DNA from: Sporobacter sp963663605
Lineage (GTDB): Bacteria; Bacillota; Clostridia; Oscillospirales; Oscillospiraceae
Assembly (NCBI GenBank): GCA_963663605.2
Contig: CAXXVF010000001.1
Location: 496,001 to 560,000, forward strand
Length of the DNA stretch: 64,000 nt
Direction of reading: 5' to 3'
Shown: positions 1-7,398 of the stretch, in pieces
Position numbering within the stretch: position 1 is the stretch's first letter
Layout of the letters: every line of letters starts with the position of its first letter
Translations under genes and position numbers: made by a program
Notes under the pieces: generated by a model
What the model was told of the DNA's origin: nothing
The model's input: the letters and a program-made list of their open reading frames with translations, nothing else
Database searches by the model: none

Positions 1-342
1 GATGCTTGCCAGATAAGCCGCATACGTTCCGATGCCCATGACTACAGCGGATAACAGAGAGGTCACTCCGAAGACAATGAATCTCGGTATTTTCGGGAAA
101 ATCCGGACGAGCATCGTCACATGGATGTGGCCGTTCACAGTCTGCGTATACGACCAGGACGTGAAAATCAATATGACCATAGCCAGTGTGGACACTTCGT
201 ATCCGCCTCTTATCGGGGCGTTGGCCAGATGCCTCAAAACGACGTCGAGCGTCATATAGAGCATGATGAACACGACGGCGGTCATGCTGAGATAGCTGAC
301 GTACACACTGATTTTGTTCGTAACTTTCGTGAATTTCTTCAT
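1..342 (-). CDS. dctQ: TRAP transporter small permease (DctQ), cut by window edge
   Basis: This is the small membrane subunit of a tripartite ATP-independent periplasmic-type (TRAP) transporter, which assembles with the large permease and the solute receptor encoded just upstream. The ATG at 342 has a GGAAAGG ribosome site and lies 43 bases after the receptor gene. About 114 residues are visible before the window ends. They show hydrophobic helices with the family-typical segment LDVVLRHLANAPIRGGYEV near the first third. The family normally has about 160-180 residues, so the C-terminus is missing. The assignment rests mainly on context with DctP and DctM plus this motif. Confidence 0.85.
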   Translation of the reverse strand, partial: MKKFTKVTNKISVYVSYLSMTAVVFIMLYMTLDVVLRHLANAPIRGGYEVSTLAMVILIFTSWSYTQTVNGHIHVTMLVRIFPKIPRFIVFGVTSLLSAVVMGIGTYAAYLASI

Positions 343-385
343 TTACAACAATCCTTTCCGTATCGCGCAGACAGTGGCAGGGTGC

Positions 386-1558
386 TTAACCCTGGAAGTC
401 CTCGACAAGAACAGGCTCTGCCCAAGGATCGGCGTACTCAGCTTCGTAACGGGAGACGATTTCCATGCATTTGTCGTAAATAACCTGGCCGTCAAGTCCC
501 ATGCCGTTGAGGTACTCGATATACTGTGCGTGGACTTCGTCGCGGATCGCGGAGTCGGTGAAATGCGCGTAAAGCTCATCGGAAGGCTCGTAAATCTCGA
601 CACCGATCTCATCGGCATTGTCATAGATCCATGCGCGCGTCGAATCCCAGTAAATGCCGGCCATGTCGGAGGCATAGTCTAAGGAATACTCGTCAATGAC
701 AGCCTGAAGATCTGCCGGAAGCGCCTCGTACTTGTCCTTGTTCATGAGAAGGAACAGCGGTGAGCCAGGCGTCGGGAAGTCCATGATATAGTCTAAAACT
801 TCGCCGAGATTGAAGGCGGAAATATTGTGCCAGTCGTTCAGGCAGCCCTCGATAACGCCTTTTTCAAGCTGCTCGTAGGTTTCGGGCGTGGCGACGGTCA
901 TCGGGCTCATGCCGACGGCTGTGCACCAAAGCGCGCAGGTGGAACCGGGTGCGCGGATCCTGAGGCCCTGAATGTCTTCGACGGTTTCGAGTTTCTTTTC
1001 GGTTGTGCTGACGGGCGCATAGGTGCAGCTGCCCAGCATGACGACCTTGAAATCATCGTATTCTTCCTGAAATTCCGGGATCTCGCTGTACATGTCCATC
1101 ATGACATCACAGCCCATGCGGGCGCAGTTGATGCCGGCCAGGGGGAGCTGGATGAACTCGGAGATGGGGAACTGGCCGGAATAGATGGCCGCGGCGCTCC
1201 AGCACATATCGGCTGTGCCGTCCAGAACAGCGTTGACGGAATCGCCCGCGCCGACAAGAGAGCCGCCGTGATAGTAAATGAACTTGATGCGTCCGTTTGA
1301 AGCTTCCTCAATCGTAGAGCCCCAAGCTTCGACATACTGTCCGCAGATGCTGGAAGCGGGGTCGTGGTTCTGTACGACGAATTCGTAGACGGTATCGTCG
1401 ACAGGTTCAGCGTCTCCGCCGGCGTCTCCGGCGTCACCGCTTGCAGCGGAACTCGATTCGGCGCCGGTGTCGGTGTCGGTGCTTTTGTTGCAGCTCGTCA
1501 GCGTCAGAAGGGAAAACGCCATAACGATGACGAGGAGCAGTGCAAGTGACTTCTTCAT
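386..1558 (-). CDS. dctP: TRAP transporter solute-binding lipoprotein (DctP)
   Basis: This is the extracytoplasmic solute receptor of the TRAP system, which delivers an organic anion to the DctQM permease. A lipoprotein signal ends in LTSC (Cys23), followed by a Ser/Asp/Gly-rich linker to about residue 55, so it is tethered to the outer face of the membrane. The DctP fold follows (390 residues in all, longer than usual because of the linker). The IRAPGST segment near residue 200 contains the conserved Arg that in this family salt-bridges a substrate carboxylate. The start has a strong GGAGG site. The substrate is not readable from sequence; the nearby molybdoenzyme makes an aromatic acid or other plant-derived carboxylate possible, which is inference only. 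Confidence 0.93.
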   Translation of the reverse strand: MKKSLALLLVIVMAFSLLTLTSCNKSTDTDTGAESSSAASGDAGDAGGDAEPVDDTVYEFVVQNHDPASSICGQYVEAWGSTIEEASNGRIKFIYYHGGSLVGAGDSVNAVLDGTADMCWSAAAIYSGQFPISEFIQLPLAGINCARMGCDVMMDMYSEIPEFQEEYDDFKVVMLGSCTYAPVSTTEKKLETVEDIQGLRIRAPGSTCALWCTAVGMSPMTVATPETYEQLEKGVIEGCLNDWHNISAFNLGEVLDYIMDFPTPGSPLFLLMNKDKYEALPADLQAVIDEYSLDYASDMAGIYWDSTRAWIYDNADEIGVEIYEPSDELYAHFTDSAIRDEVHAQYIEYLNGMGLDGQVIYDKCMEIVSRYEAEYADPWAEPVLVEDFQG

Positions 1559-1613
1559 AAAATATCCTCCAATAAAATTATTTTCTTACAGCCGGCCGGA
1601 TAAGGGTTGCCGA

Positions 1614-2918
1614 TTATCCGACCATAAAGCTGGGAAGCCAAAGTGAAAGCTGGGGAATCGCTATGACTATGATAACGGCTATGAACATGGCGGCGACCAT
1701 AGGCGCCGTTCCTCTGAAGATCCGCGTCAGCGGGACGTCACGCGCCACGCCCGCGACGATATAGACATTCATGCCGACGGGCGGCGTAATGAGGCCCATT
1801 TCCATGACCATGATCATCAGGACGCCGTACCAGATGGGATTGAAGCCAAGCGCCTCAACGATCGGCAGGAAAATGGGAACGGTAAGCATGACCATAGCGA
1901 GCGAATCCATCAAACAGCCCATAACTGCATAAAGCAGCACGATGAAAGCGAGAATAATGTAGCGGTTGACGGTTAGCGCTTCCACAAAACCGGCAAGCGT
2001 CATCGGCAGCTGTGCAAGTGCGAGAAACGCTCCGAAAACATATGCGCCGATCATGATAAGGAAGACCATAGCGGACGTTTTGATTGTGTCGCGCAGGCAG
2101 GTTTTCAAGACTTTCCAACTGAAGCGGCGTCGGCCGATCAGGTAAATAAGAGCTAGAATTGCGCCGACGGCAGCGGCTTCGTTTGCGGTGAAAAGATTAA
2201 TGAACATGCCGCCGATAACGATGAGAAATAATACGATCATTGCCGCGCCGCCCTTGAGCGCTTTGAGCTTTTCCAATATATTATATTTTTTTGTCGGCGG
2301 GGCGAGTTTGGGATTGAGCTTGACCTGAAGGGCAACAGAGCCGATATAGCACAATGCCAGAACGATACCGGGGATGATGCCCGCCATGAACAGCTGCCCG
2401 ATGGACTGCTCGGCGACGATGCCGTAGATGATAAAGCCCGTGCTCGGCGGTATCAGGATACCAAGCGTCCCGCCGGCGGCAATAGAGCCTGTCGACAGGC
2501 CGTCGTCATAACCGGCTTTACGCATTTCCGGAAGGGCGACGACGCCCATTGTTGCAGCAGTGGCGGCGGTGGAACCGCAGATGGCGGAAAACCCGGCGCA
2601 GGCCATGACGGTTGCCATGGAAAGGCCGCCCTTGAATCCGCCCAGCCACTTGTTGGCGAAATCAAAAAGGTCGGCGGACATTCCTGAATGAAAAGCGAAC
2701 TGTCCCATCAAAACGAACAGCGGGATGACCGTAAAAGAGTACGTCATCGACTGTGTGAATGGGACGGTTTTTAAAACGCCGATAGCCGCGTTCCAATCTC
2801 GTATAAACATACAGCCAAAGAAACCGACTGCAAACATCGCAATGCCGATATTCATGCCCATAGCGAGCAGGACGACCAGCACGACAATGCCCAGGACGGC
2901 TATGGTGATGGGTTCCAT
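1614..2918 (-). CDS. dctM: TRAP transporter large permease (DctM)
   Basis: This is the large membrane subunit that drives solute uptake with a cation gradient. The protein is about 434 residues with about twelve hydrophobic segments and typical DctM signatures (ILIPPSTGFIIYG, GLITPPVGMNVYIV). The ATG at 2918 is preferred because a GGAGGA site lies 8 bases upstream. A longer TTG form (2933) would place its start inside that site. The gene order is M-P-Q, with the large permease first, rather than the commoner P-Q-M. Transcription probably starts near 2976, downstream of three CRP/FNR-like operators. Confidence 0.93.
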   Translation of the reverse strand: MEPITIAVLGIVVLVVLLAMGMNIGIAMFAVGFFGCMFIRDWNAAIGVLKTVPFTQSMTYSFTVIPLFVLMGQFAFHSGMSADLFDFANKWLGGFKGGLSMATVMACAGFSAICGSTAATAATMGVVALPEMRKAGYDDGLSTGSIAAGGTLGILIPPSTGFIIYGIVAEQSIGQLFMAGIIPGIVLALCYIGSVALQVKLNPKLAPPTKKYNILEKLKALKGGAAMIVLFLIVIGGMFINLFTANEAAAVGAILALIYLIGRRRFSWKVLKTCLRDTIKTSAMVFLIMIGAYVFGAFLALAQLPMTLAGFVEALTVNRYIILAFIVLLYAVMGCLMDSLAMVMLTVPIFLPIVEALGFNPIWYGVLMIMVMEMGLITPPVGMNVYIVAGVARDVPLTRIFRGTAPMVAAMFIAVIIVIAIPQLSLWLPSFMVG

Positions 2919-2975
2919 TATGCATTCCTCCAAAAGTACACTGAACTGTTGAGGCGAAATTATATATAATTACAA

Positions 2976-2988
2976 CATTCGCATTATA
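2976..2988 (-). promoter_or_regulatory. Candidate promoter of the TRAP operon
   Basis: On the minus strand a perfect TATAAT hexamer lies at 2988-2983, predicting a start near 2976. No good -35 hexamer is visible, which is what is expected for an activator-dependent promoter. The nearest operator repeat is centred 42.5 bases upstream of the predicted start. Confidence 0.5.
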
Positions 2989-3010
2989 TATGTTAACATA
3001 CTTTTAATAA

Positions 3011-3070
3011 AGTGCCTGAAGTCACAAAGGGGTGTGACCGGGGTCATATTGAGATGTGACTGAAGTCATA
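3011..3070 (-). promoter_or_regulatory. Three CRP/FNR-like operators with exact 22-bp spacing
   Basis: Three 16-bp half-palindromic boxes start at 3011, 3033 and 3055, exactly 22 bp apart: AGTGCCTGAAGTCACA, TGTGACCGGGGTCATA and TGTGACTGAAGTCATA. They fit the TGTGA-N6-TCACA form of CRP/FNR-family sites. Their centres are about 42, 64 and 86 bases upstream of the predicted TRAP operon start, all on the same DNA face. The binding protein is not encoded in the window. Confidence 0.6.
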
Positions 3071-3234
3071 TTGCGTGCTCGGAGTTTGCCGAATTTGATT
3101 TATACGCTGCCGCAGCAGACGGATGATGTCGGGGTAAGAAATAAGAAAAATTACCGTCGGGTGCCTGGATGTATTATACATATTTAATTGACGAGCTTAT
3201 GCCGCCTATGCTATGATATTTCTGTGTTATTTAT

Positions 3235-3316
3235 GCGGATGTGATGGAATTGGTAGACATGCAGGATTTAGGTTCCTGTGTCGCAAGACGTGTGGGTTCG
3301 AGTCCCTTCATCCGCA
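3235..3316 (+). tRNA. tRNA-Leu (anticodon UAG)
   Basis: The acceptor arms GCGGATG (3235-3241) and CATCCGC (3309-3315) pair. The D-loop has GGTAGAC, the anticodon stem CAGGA/TCCTG encloses TTTAGGT (anticodon TAG), a long variable arm of the leucine type is present, and the T-arm reads GGGTTCGAGTCCC. CCA is not encoded. The length is 82 nt with the discriminator A. No integrase or duplicated 3' end was seen nearby. Confidence 0.95.
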
Positions 3317-3387
3317 TTTATGATTATAAGGATATAAAAAGCTTTAGTAGCGGTGATTATTTGAATTAGGAGGTAGCATTATGGCAT

Positions 3388-3681
3388 TCAATATAGATTG
3401 CCGGTATTCCTTTTTAGGCTGTCGGCAAACGATTTTCTTACGGTTTAGACATCTTAAACGTCCAATCGCTGTGCGATTTAATTTTTGCCGGCGACGGCGA
3501 GTTGTCTGGTCTCGACGGCGAAAATTGTATGATTTTAATGCTTTGAGGGATTCATTTCCGAAAAGCATTACTTTGCGAGCACCGCAGTGCGAGAACTTAT
3601 TTTTGTAGACAAAGGTATTTCTGGTACCTTTGTCTACAGTCTGTAAGGGATACCGGTCAATATAGATTGCCGGTATTCCTT
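3388..3681. repeat. 25-bp exact direct repeat flanking a noncoding tract
   Basis: A 25-bp sequence (beginning TCAATATAGATTGCCGG) occurs at 3388-3412 and again at 3657-3681. It encloses a tract that contains the hairpin at 3604-3638. A 75-codon plus-strand frame starts at 3381 with an AGGAGG site, but its translation is Arg-rich and unlike a folded protein, so it is not called as a gene. The whole 3317-3874 interval otherwise shows no gene. Confidence 0.6.
3604..3638. other. Perfect 14-bp inverted repeat (hairpin)
   Basis: TGTAGACAAAGGTA (3604-3617) is exactly inverted at 3625-3638 around a 7-base loop. There is no T-run on either side, so it is not a classic terminator. It could be a transcription attenuator, a folded RNA or part of a small mobile repeat. 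Confidence 0.6.
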
Positions 3682-3874
3682 CTTTAATATACGACTATTT
3701 ATAACAGCGACGCATTTCATCAAATTTCTGACGACGACAGATGGTATGATGAGCAAAATATGAGCGAAACGGTGCGCGGAGGACAGGCCGAAATGCCAAA
3801 ATAAGCAGGGATGCAAAAAACGCTGTTTTCCTGTGCCTTAAAAGCCATCAAGTGAGCGGAAAGAAGTGTTGCCA

Positions 3875-4987
3875 ATGAAAAAACGTATCATCGTGATTGT
3901 CCTGACGTCCGTAATGACGGTTATGCTGTGTACGGCGGCAGCGGCGTCTCAAATGAAAGCGGCCATTATGTTTGAAGGGAACACCTTGGATACAAGCGCG
4001 CTGATCGATGGAGAGGCTGTTTGCCTGCCCGTGCGTGATATTTGCCAGTTACTGGGATATACCGTCTTATGGTCGGATATAAACGGCGCCAGAAAAGTAA
4101 CAGTTGAAAAGGGTCCGGATACGGTAGTGTTCGATCTGACGCGTCAGATGGTAACGGAAAACGGTCATTCATTTTCAGCCGGTACCCATTTCGGCAGCGG
4201 CATACGGCTTATATCGAACCGGACGTACATAGACTCCGGCCTGTTTGCAACGGTTTTTCCCGTTAACGCTGATTATAACACCTGGGAAGTGCTGGTGACA
4301 CTTGAAAGAAGGGCAGAAAGCAGCGTTACCGTCTCGGCAGAGGTGCTTTCGAGCGAAACGGAATACTTAACGGCAACGATCCAGTATCCGAAGCTTGACG
4401 GCCTTGCCGACACGACCGTACAAAGCGCTGTAAACAACATGCTGGAGCAGGCGGGCCGGGATGCGCTGGCAGCGGGTCAGCAAAACGCATCCGATATGGC
4501 CGCGTCCATCCGGGACGGGTATACGGGTGCCGTCGGTAAATGCGAGACAGTCTTTGATTATATGGTGACATATAACCAAAACAACATATTAAGCGTCGTT
4601 ATGTCGGAATACCAATACGCCGGCGGGGCGCATGGCGGAACGGTCCAGCGCGCCTATACCGTTGATCTGGCAAAAGGTAAAGTCCTGGCGTTCAGTGACC
4701 TGATGCGCCAACGTGCCGATTATGCCCCGTATATAAACCACGCGATCCGCCGGGAGATCGACAGACGTGTCGAAACCGGTGACTTATACGAATTTGAGTT
4801 CGCCCCGTTTTCGGATATCGGCGAGGCGCCCGAATATTACCTGTCGTACGACGCGGTCGTTTTCTATTTTCAGGAATACGCATATTTCCCCTATGCCGCC
4901 GGGATTCAGGAGTTCACCGTAGCGTTTGATGAACTGGACGGCATGTTTGCCGAGCCATATGCCTTCCTGGCCAATAAGGGCAACTGA
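3875..4987 (+). CDS. Secreted protein: copper amine oxidase-like stalk domain plus DUF3298/RsiV-like domain
   Basis: This exported envelope protein has about 370 residues. A signal peptide occupies roughly residues 1-25 (hydrophobic, ending in TAAAASQ). Residues about 30-140 resemble the copper amine oxidase N-terminal-like stalk domain common in clostridial surface proteins. Residues about 150-365 carry the DUF4163/DUF3298 pattern with YQYAGGAHGG and a C-terminal YFPYAAGIQEF. This C-terminal part is clearly paralogous to the lipoprotein at 6396-7349. The ATG at 3875 has a GGAAAGAAG site; the GTG at 3866 lies inside it. In PdaC and RsiV, related domains bind cell-wall material, but the exact role here is unknown. 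Confidence 0.8.
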   Translation: MKKRIIVIVLTSVMTVMLCTAAAASQMKAAIMFEGNTLDTSALIDGEAVCLPVRDICQLLGYTVLWSDINGARKVTVEKGPDTVVFDLTRQMVTENGHSFSAGTHFGSGIRLISNRTYIDSGLFATVFPVNADYNTWEVLVTLERRAESSVTVSAEVLSSETEYLTATIQYPKLDGLADTTVQSAVNNMLEQAGRDALAAGQQNASDMAASIRDGYTGAVGKCETVFDYMVTYNQNNILSVVMSEYQYAGGAHGGTVQRAYTVDLAKGKVLAFSDLMRQRADYAPYINHAIRREIDRRVETGDLYEFEFAPFSDIGEAPEYYLSYDAVVFYFQEYAYFPYAAGIQEFTVAFDELDGMFAEPYAFLANKGN

Positions 4988-5033
4988 CCGGCTGGCTCGA
5001 CGCGCTATGGTTTGATTATACAAAATATTAATA

Positions 5034-5067
5034 AAAACAGCGCAAGTTTATCTTGCGCTGTTTTTTT
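5034..5067 (+). terminator. Intrinsic terminator
   Basis: The stem AACAGCGCAAG/CTTGCGCTGTT with a TTTAT loop is followed by seven T residues. It closes the gene ending at 4987. Confidence 0.9.
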
Positions 5068-5359
5068 GCTGCGTATTGCACGGGCGATGTTCATCCGCCG
5101 GATATACCTTAAAAAGCCGGATTTCAATGCTTATCAAGGAACGCTGTCTGTAATTGCTTGAGATGAATTAAGAAAAAATGAGAATTCTCATTTTTCAATA
5201 AACAAATACGACAAATAATGACGCAATATGCACACATAACGGTGCTTTGGAATGTAAATATTGCACAAATGTTGGCGAAAATACAAAAAAAACAGTTACA
5301 GATGTTGACATTTGATGATGGAAAGATTATCATTATGTTGCAAATATGCAGTTTTTGGA

Positions 5360-5448
5360 TAAATCGATAATAGCAAACCTGCCGAAAGGCAGGGACGCAA
5401 AACCACGGGTCTAATGCCGATAAGGCGATGACAGCCGGGTTGCCGAAA
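5360..5448 (+). promoter_or_regulatory. c-di-GMP-I (GEMM-I) riboswitch 1 of 6
   Basis: The aptamer core is visible: GCAAACC, a GAAA-capped P2 stem, GGACGCAAAACC, GGGTCTAA with a GATGACAGCC tetraloop receptor strand, and the closing GGGTTGCCG. The base just before GCAAAC (equivalent to Vc2 position 20, by my alignment) is A. One deviation is CAAAACC where the other five copies read CAAAGCC. A terminator follows at 5477, so it probably gates transcription into the second aptamer. Confidence 0.92.
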
Positions 5449-5476
5449 GTGTTCATTTTTTATTTAAAAAATGATG

Positions 5477-5512
5477 AACTCCGTTCAGGCAGCCTGCCCG
5501 AACGGAGTTTTT
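5477..5512 (+). terminator. Terminator between riboswitches 1 and 2
   Basis: The stem AACTCCGTTC/GAACGGAGTT has a nested AGGCAGCCT and is followed by a T-rich run. It is the likely expression platform of riboswitch 1. Confidence 0.88.
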
Positions 5513-5540
5513 AATTTTTATTTTAAACAGCTGTACAAAT

Positions 5541-5634
5541 ATAAATCGATAAAGGCAAACCTGCCGAAAGACAGGGACGCAAAGCCACGGGTCTAATGCC
5601 GCTTCTGCGGCGATGACAGCCGGGCTGCCGAAAG
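5541..5634 (+). promoter_or_regulatory. c-di-GMP-I riboswitch 2 of 6
   Basis: This second tandem aptamer has the full core (GGCAAACC, GAAA tetraloop, GGACGCAAAGCCACGGGTC, GATGACAGCCGG, CTGCCG). The base before GCAAAC is G, as in the canonical c-di-GMP aptamer. It lies 65 bases ahead of the CAP-domain gene and is followed by a hairpin that can hide that gene's ribosome site. Confidence 0.93.
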
Positions 5635-5652
5635 TATATTGACAGGGTCGCT

Positions 5653-5690
5653 GCCCCGTTGAACTTTCTTTCGGTTTGATAAAACGGGGG
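5653..5690 (+). promoter_or_regulatory. Hairpin that can sequester the ribosome site of the CAP gene
   Basis: CCCCGTT at 5654-5660 is complementary to AACGGGG at 5683-5689. The latter is the ribosome site of the ATG at 5699. This gives riboswitch 2 a translational output, in contrast to the terminator behind riboswitch 1. Confidence 0.6.
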
Positions 5691-5698
5691 TAACGACA

Positions 5699-6226
5699 AT
5701 GAAATATTTATGTTTGATAAGGAAAGCTGCATTTGTTATTGCGCTGATATTCTGCATCTGTATAAGCATGCCGGTTGCAATGGCCGCAGGCGAAACAGAA
5801 ACAAAAGAGACTTCGGCAGCTGTTTTAACGGAAGAAGAAAAGGTTGCAGAGTTTAAGACGGAGGTCATAAGACTTGTCAATATCGAGCGCGAAAAAGCCG
5901 GTGTTGATCCGCTTGAAGAAATGGATATGCTGAACGCTATGGCCGATTTGCGGGCTGAAGAATCCGCCGCTTCATTTAAGCATACAAGACCGGACGGCAC
6001 GCGCTGCTTTACGGTGTTTGCTGAGAATGAAATGAAATACAGGGCCGCCGGAGAAAACCTGGCGTATGGATTCAGTACGCCGGCCCGTGTTGTCCGGGCG
6101 TGGATGAATTCCGAAAGTCATTGCCGGAATATACTGGATCCGGATTTTGAATTTATAGGAATCGGATATTACATAAACGAAAACGGCAGGATTTATTGCT
6201 CACAGCTGTTTTACACACCAAAATAA
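5699..6226 (+). CDS. Secreted CAP/SCP-domain protein under tandem c-di-GMP riboswitches
   Basis: The predicted protein is 175 residues. A signal peptide covers about residues 1-30 (…MPVAMAAGE). A CAP (SCP/PR-1/YkwD) domain fills about residues 50-173, with the family signatures KHTRPDG, GENLAYG, VVRAWMNSESHCRNIL and IGIGYY. CAP proteins of this type are extracellular; the Bacillus YkwD group has no settled enzymatic role. Its place behind two c-di-GMP-I aptamers makes it a c-di-GMP-controlled surface or secreted protein, perhaps linked to adhesion or sessile growth (inference). It is a monocistronic unit closed by the terminator at 6244. Confidence 0.92.
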   Translation: MKYLCLIRKAAFVIALIFCICISMPVAMAAGETETKETSAAVLTEEEKVAEFKTEVIRLVNIEREKAGVDPLEEMDMLNAMADLRAEESAASFKHTRPDGTRCFTVFAENEMKYRAAGENLAYGFSTPARVVRAWMNSESHCRNILDPDFEFIGIGYYINENGRIYCSQLFYTPK

Positions 6227-6243
6227 AACATGACCGCAAAACA

Positions 6244-6279
6244 AGAAACAGTGCAGGATTATCCTGCGCTGTTTCTTTT
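6244..6279 (+). terminator. Intrinsic terminator
   Basis: The stem AAACAGTGCAGGAT/ATCCTGCGCTGTTT (one G-T pair) is followed by CTTTT, after the CAP gene. Confidence 0.88.
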
Positions 6280-6395
6280 GTATAAGAAGTAGAAAAAGCG
6301 GATATGCCGTCGATTTATGGGCAAACCGTCTTGACGGTGCGCAAATAAACGGTATGATATAATTATACCGTTATAAAAAAAGGAAGAAGGACTTT

Positions 6396-7349
6396 ATGAA
6401 AAAAACAATCTGTTTATCAGTAATTATAATGATGTTGGTATCGGCTATATCCGGCTGCGGTTCGGTGTTTTACGGTGTGAATACGCAGGAAACGAACTCG
6501 GATGTTTCCGATGTCGAGGTTTCTGAGACGGCCGCCGTTTCCGAAGACGCTGAACCAGCCGGCGATACAGACGACGGCAAACTTGACGACGGCGATGTAT
6601 CGGCCGTACCGGCGGCTTCGCCGGACGCGTCCGATGAACCTGCTGATGACGAAATACCTGCTGCGGATTATTCCGCTGTGACGGTTGAAGCGGACACGTT
6701 TGAATATTCTTCGGAGTATATAGAGGTGTCGATCGTGACGCCGAGGGTTGCGGGACTTCCGGACGGCGCCGTGCAGGAGCGCATCAACGCTGTTTTCAGT
6801 GAATATTCCCAATTGGCGCAGGCAGGTGTCGCACCGTTTGAAGAGGAGAGCAAAAGCATATTCGATGAAGGTTATTCAATGGGGCCTTACGTAATCGAAA
6901 TCGGCTATGATGTCATGTACCTGCAAAACGGGCTTTTAAGCCTGACGGTGACAGACTATATATATTTAGGCGGCGCGCACGGCAGCGCAGCGCTTTTAGC
7001 TTATACCTTTGATCTTGAAACGGGGGAACAGCTTCAGCTGAATGACTTGATGTCGGGCGACAGCTATTTAGGCTATATTAACGGCTTCATTCGGGAGGAG
7101 ATCGACCGGCGGGTCGCGGAGGAGGAGCTATATGAATTGGCGTCCTTTGAGGACTTTGGAGATTCCCCGCAATGGTATTTGACGGACAATGAGTTTGTGT
7201 TTTATTTCCAGCAGTACGAGTACTTCCCATATGCCGCCGGTATCCAGAGGTTTAACATCACATATACGGAACTTCAGGACTTCATTAACGACGACTACAT
7301 ATCGAGATTTTCCATTTTCAATTCCCGATATGCGTGTCTTCTGCCCTAA
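6396..7349 (+). CDS. Lipoprotein with DUF4163/DUF3298 (RsiV-like) domain
   Basis: This is a 317-residue lipoprotein. The signal ends in ISGC (Cys21), then an Asp/Glu/Ala-rich linker runs to about residue 100. The remaining part carries the DUF3298 hallmarks YLGGAHGS, FDLETGEQLQLNDLM and YEYFPYAAGIQ. It is a paralogue of the C-terminal half of the protein at 3875-4987 but lacks the stalk domain. Related domains occur in the lysozyme-sensing anti-sigma factor RsiV and the deacetylase PdaC. No cytoplasmic anti-sigma segment is present here, so a wall-binding role is more likely than signalling. Confidence 0.8.
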   Translation: MKKTICLSVIIMMLVSAISGCGSVFYGVNTQETNSDVSDVEVSETAAVSEDAEPAGDTDDGKLDDGDVSAVPAASPDASDEPADDEIPAADYSAVTVEADTFEYSSEYIEVSIVTPRVAGLPDGAVQERINAVFSEYSQLAQAGVAPFEEESKSIFDEGYSMGPYVIEIGYDVMYLQNGLLSLTVTDYIYLGGAHGSAALLAYTFDLETGEQLQLNDLMSGDSYLGYINGFIREEIDRRVAEEELYELASFEDFGDSPQWYLTDNEFVFYFQQYEYFPYAAGIQRFNITYTELQDFINDDYISRFSIFNSRYACLLP

Positions 7350-7353
7350 AAGT

Positions 7354-7391
7354 AAAAAAGACCGGGCCCGAACGGGCCCGGTCTTTTTTTG
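7354..7391. terminator. Bidirectional terminator between convergent genes
   Basis: A very strong stem AAAAGACCGGGCCCG/CGGGCCCGGTCTTTT is flanked by A-runs and T-runs, so it can end both the lipoprotein gene (plus) and the molybdoenzyme operon (minus). Confidence 0.93.
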
Positions 7392-7398
7392 GTTGCGT

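Noticed and set aside
3235..3316. tRNA-Leu as an integration site for a mobile element
   Set aside because: No integrase gene and no duplicated tRNA 3' end were seen within the window.
3381..3608. 75-codon Arg-rich frame with AGGAGG site as a real gene
   Set aside because: The start lies inside a 25-bp direct repeat region, composition is extreme (CRRRRVVWSRRR) and no folded-protein pattern is visible.
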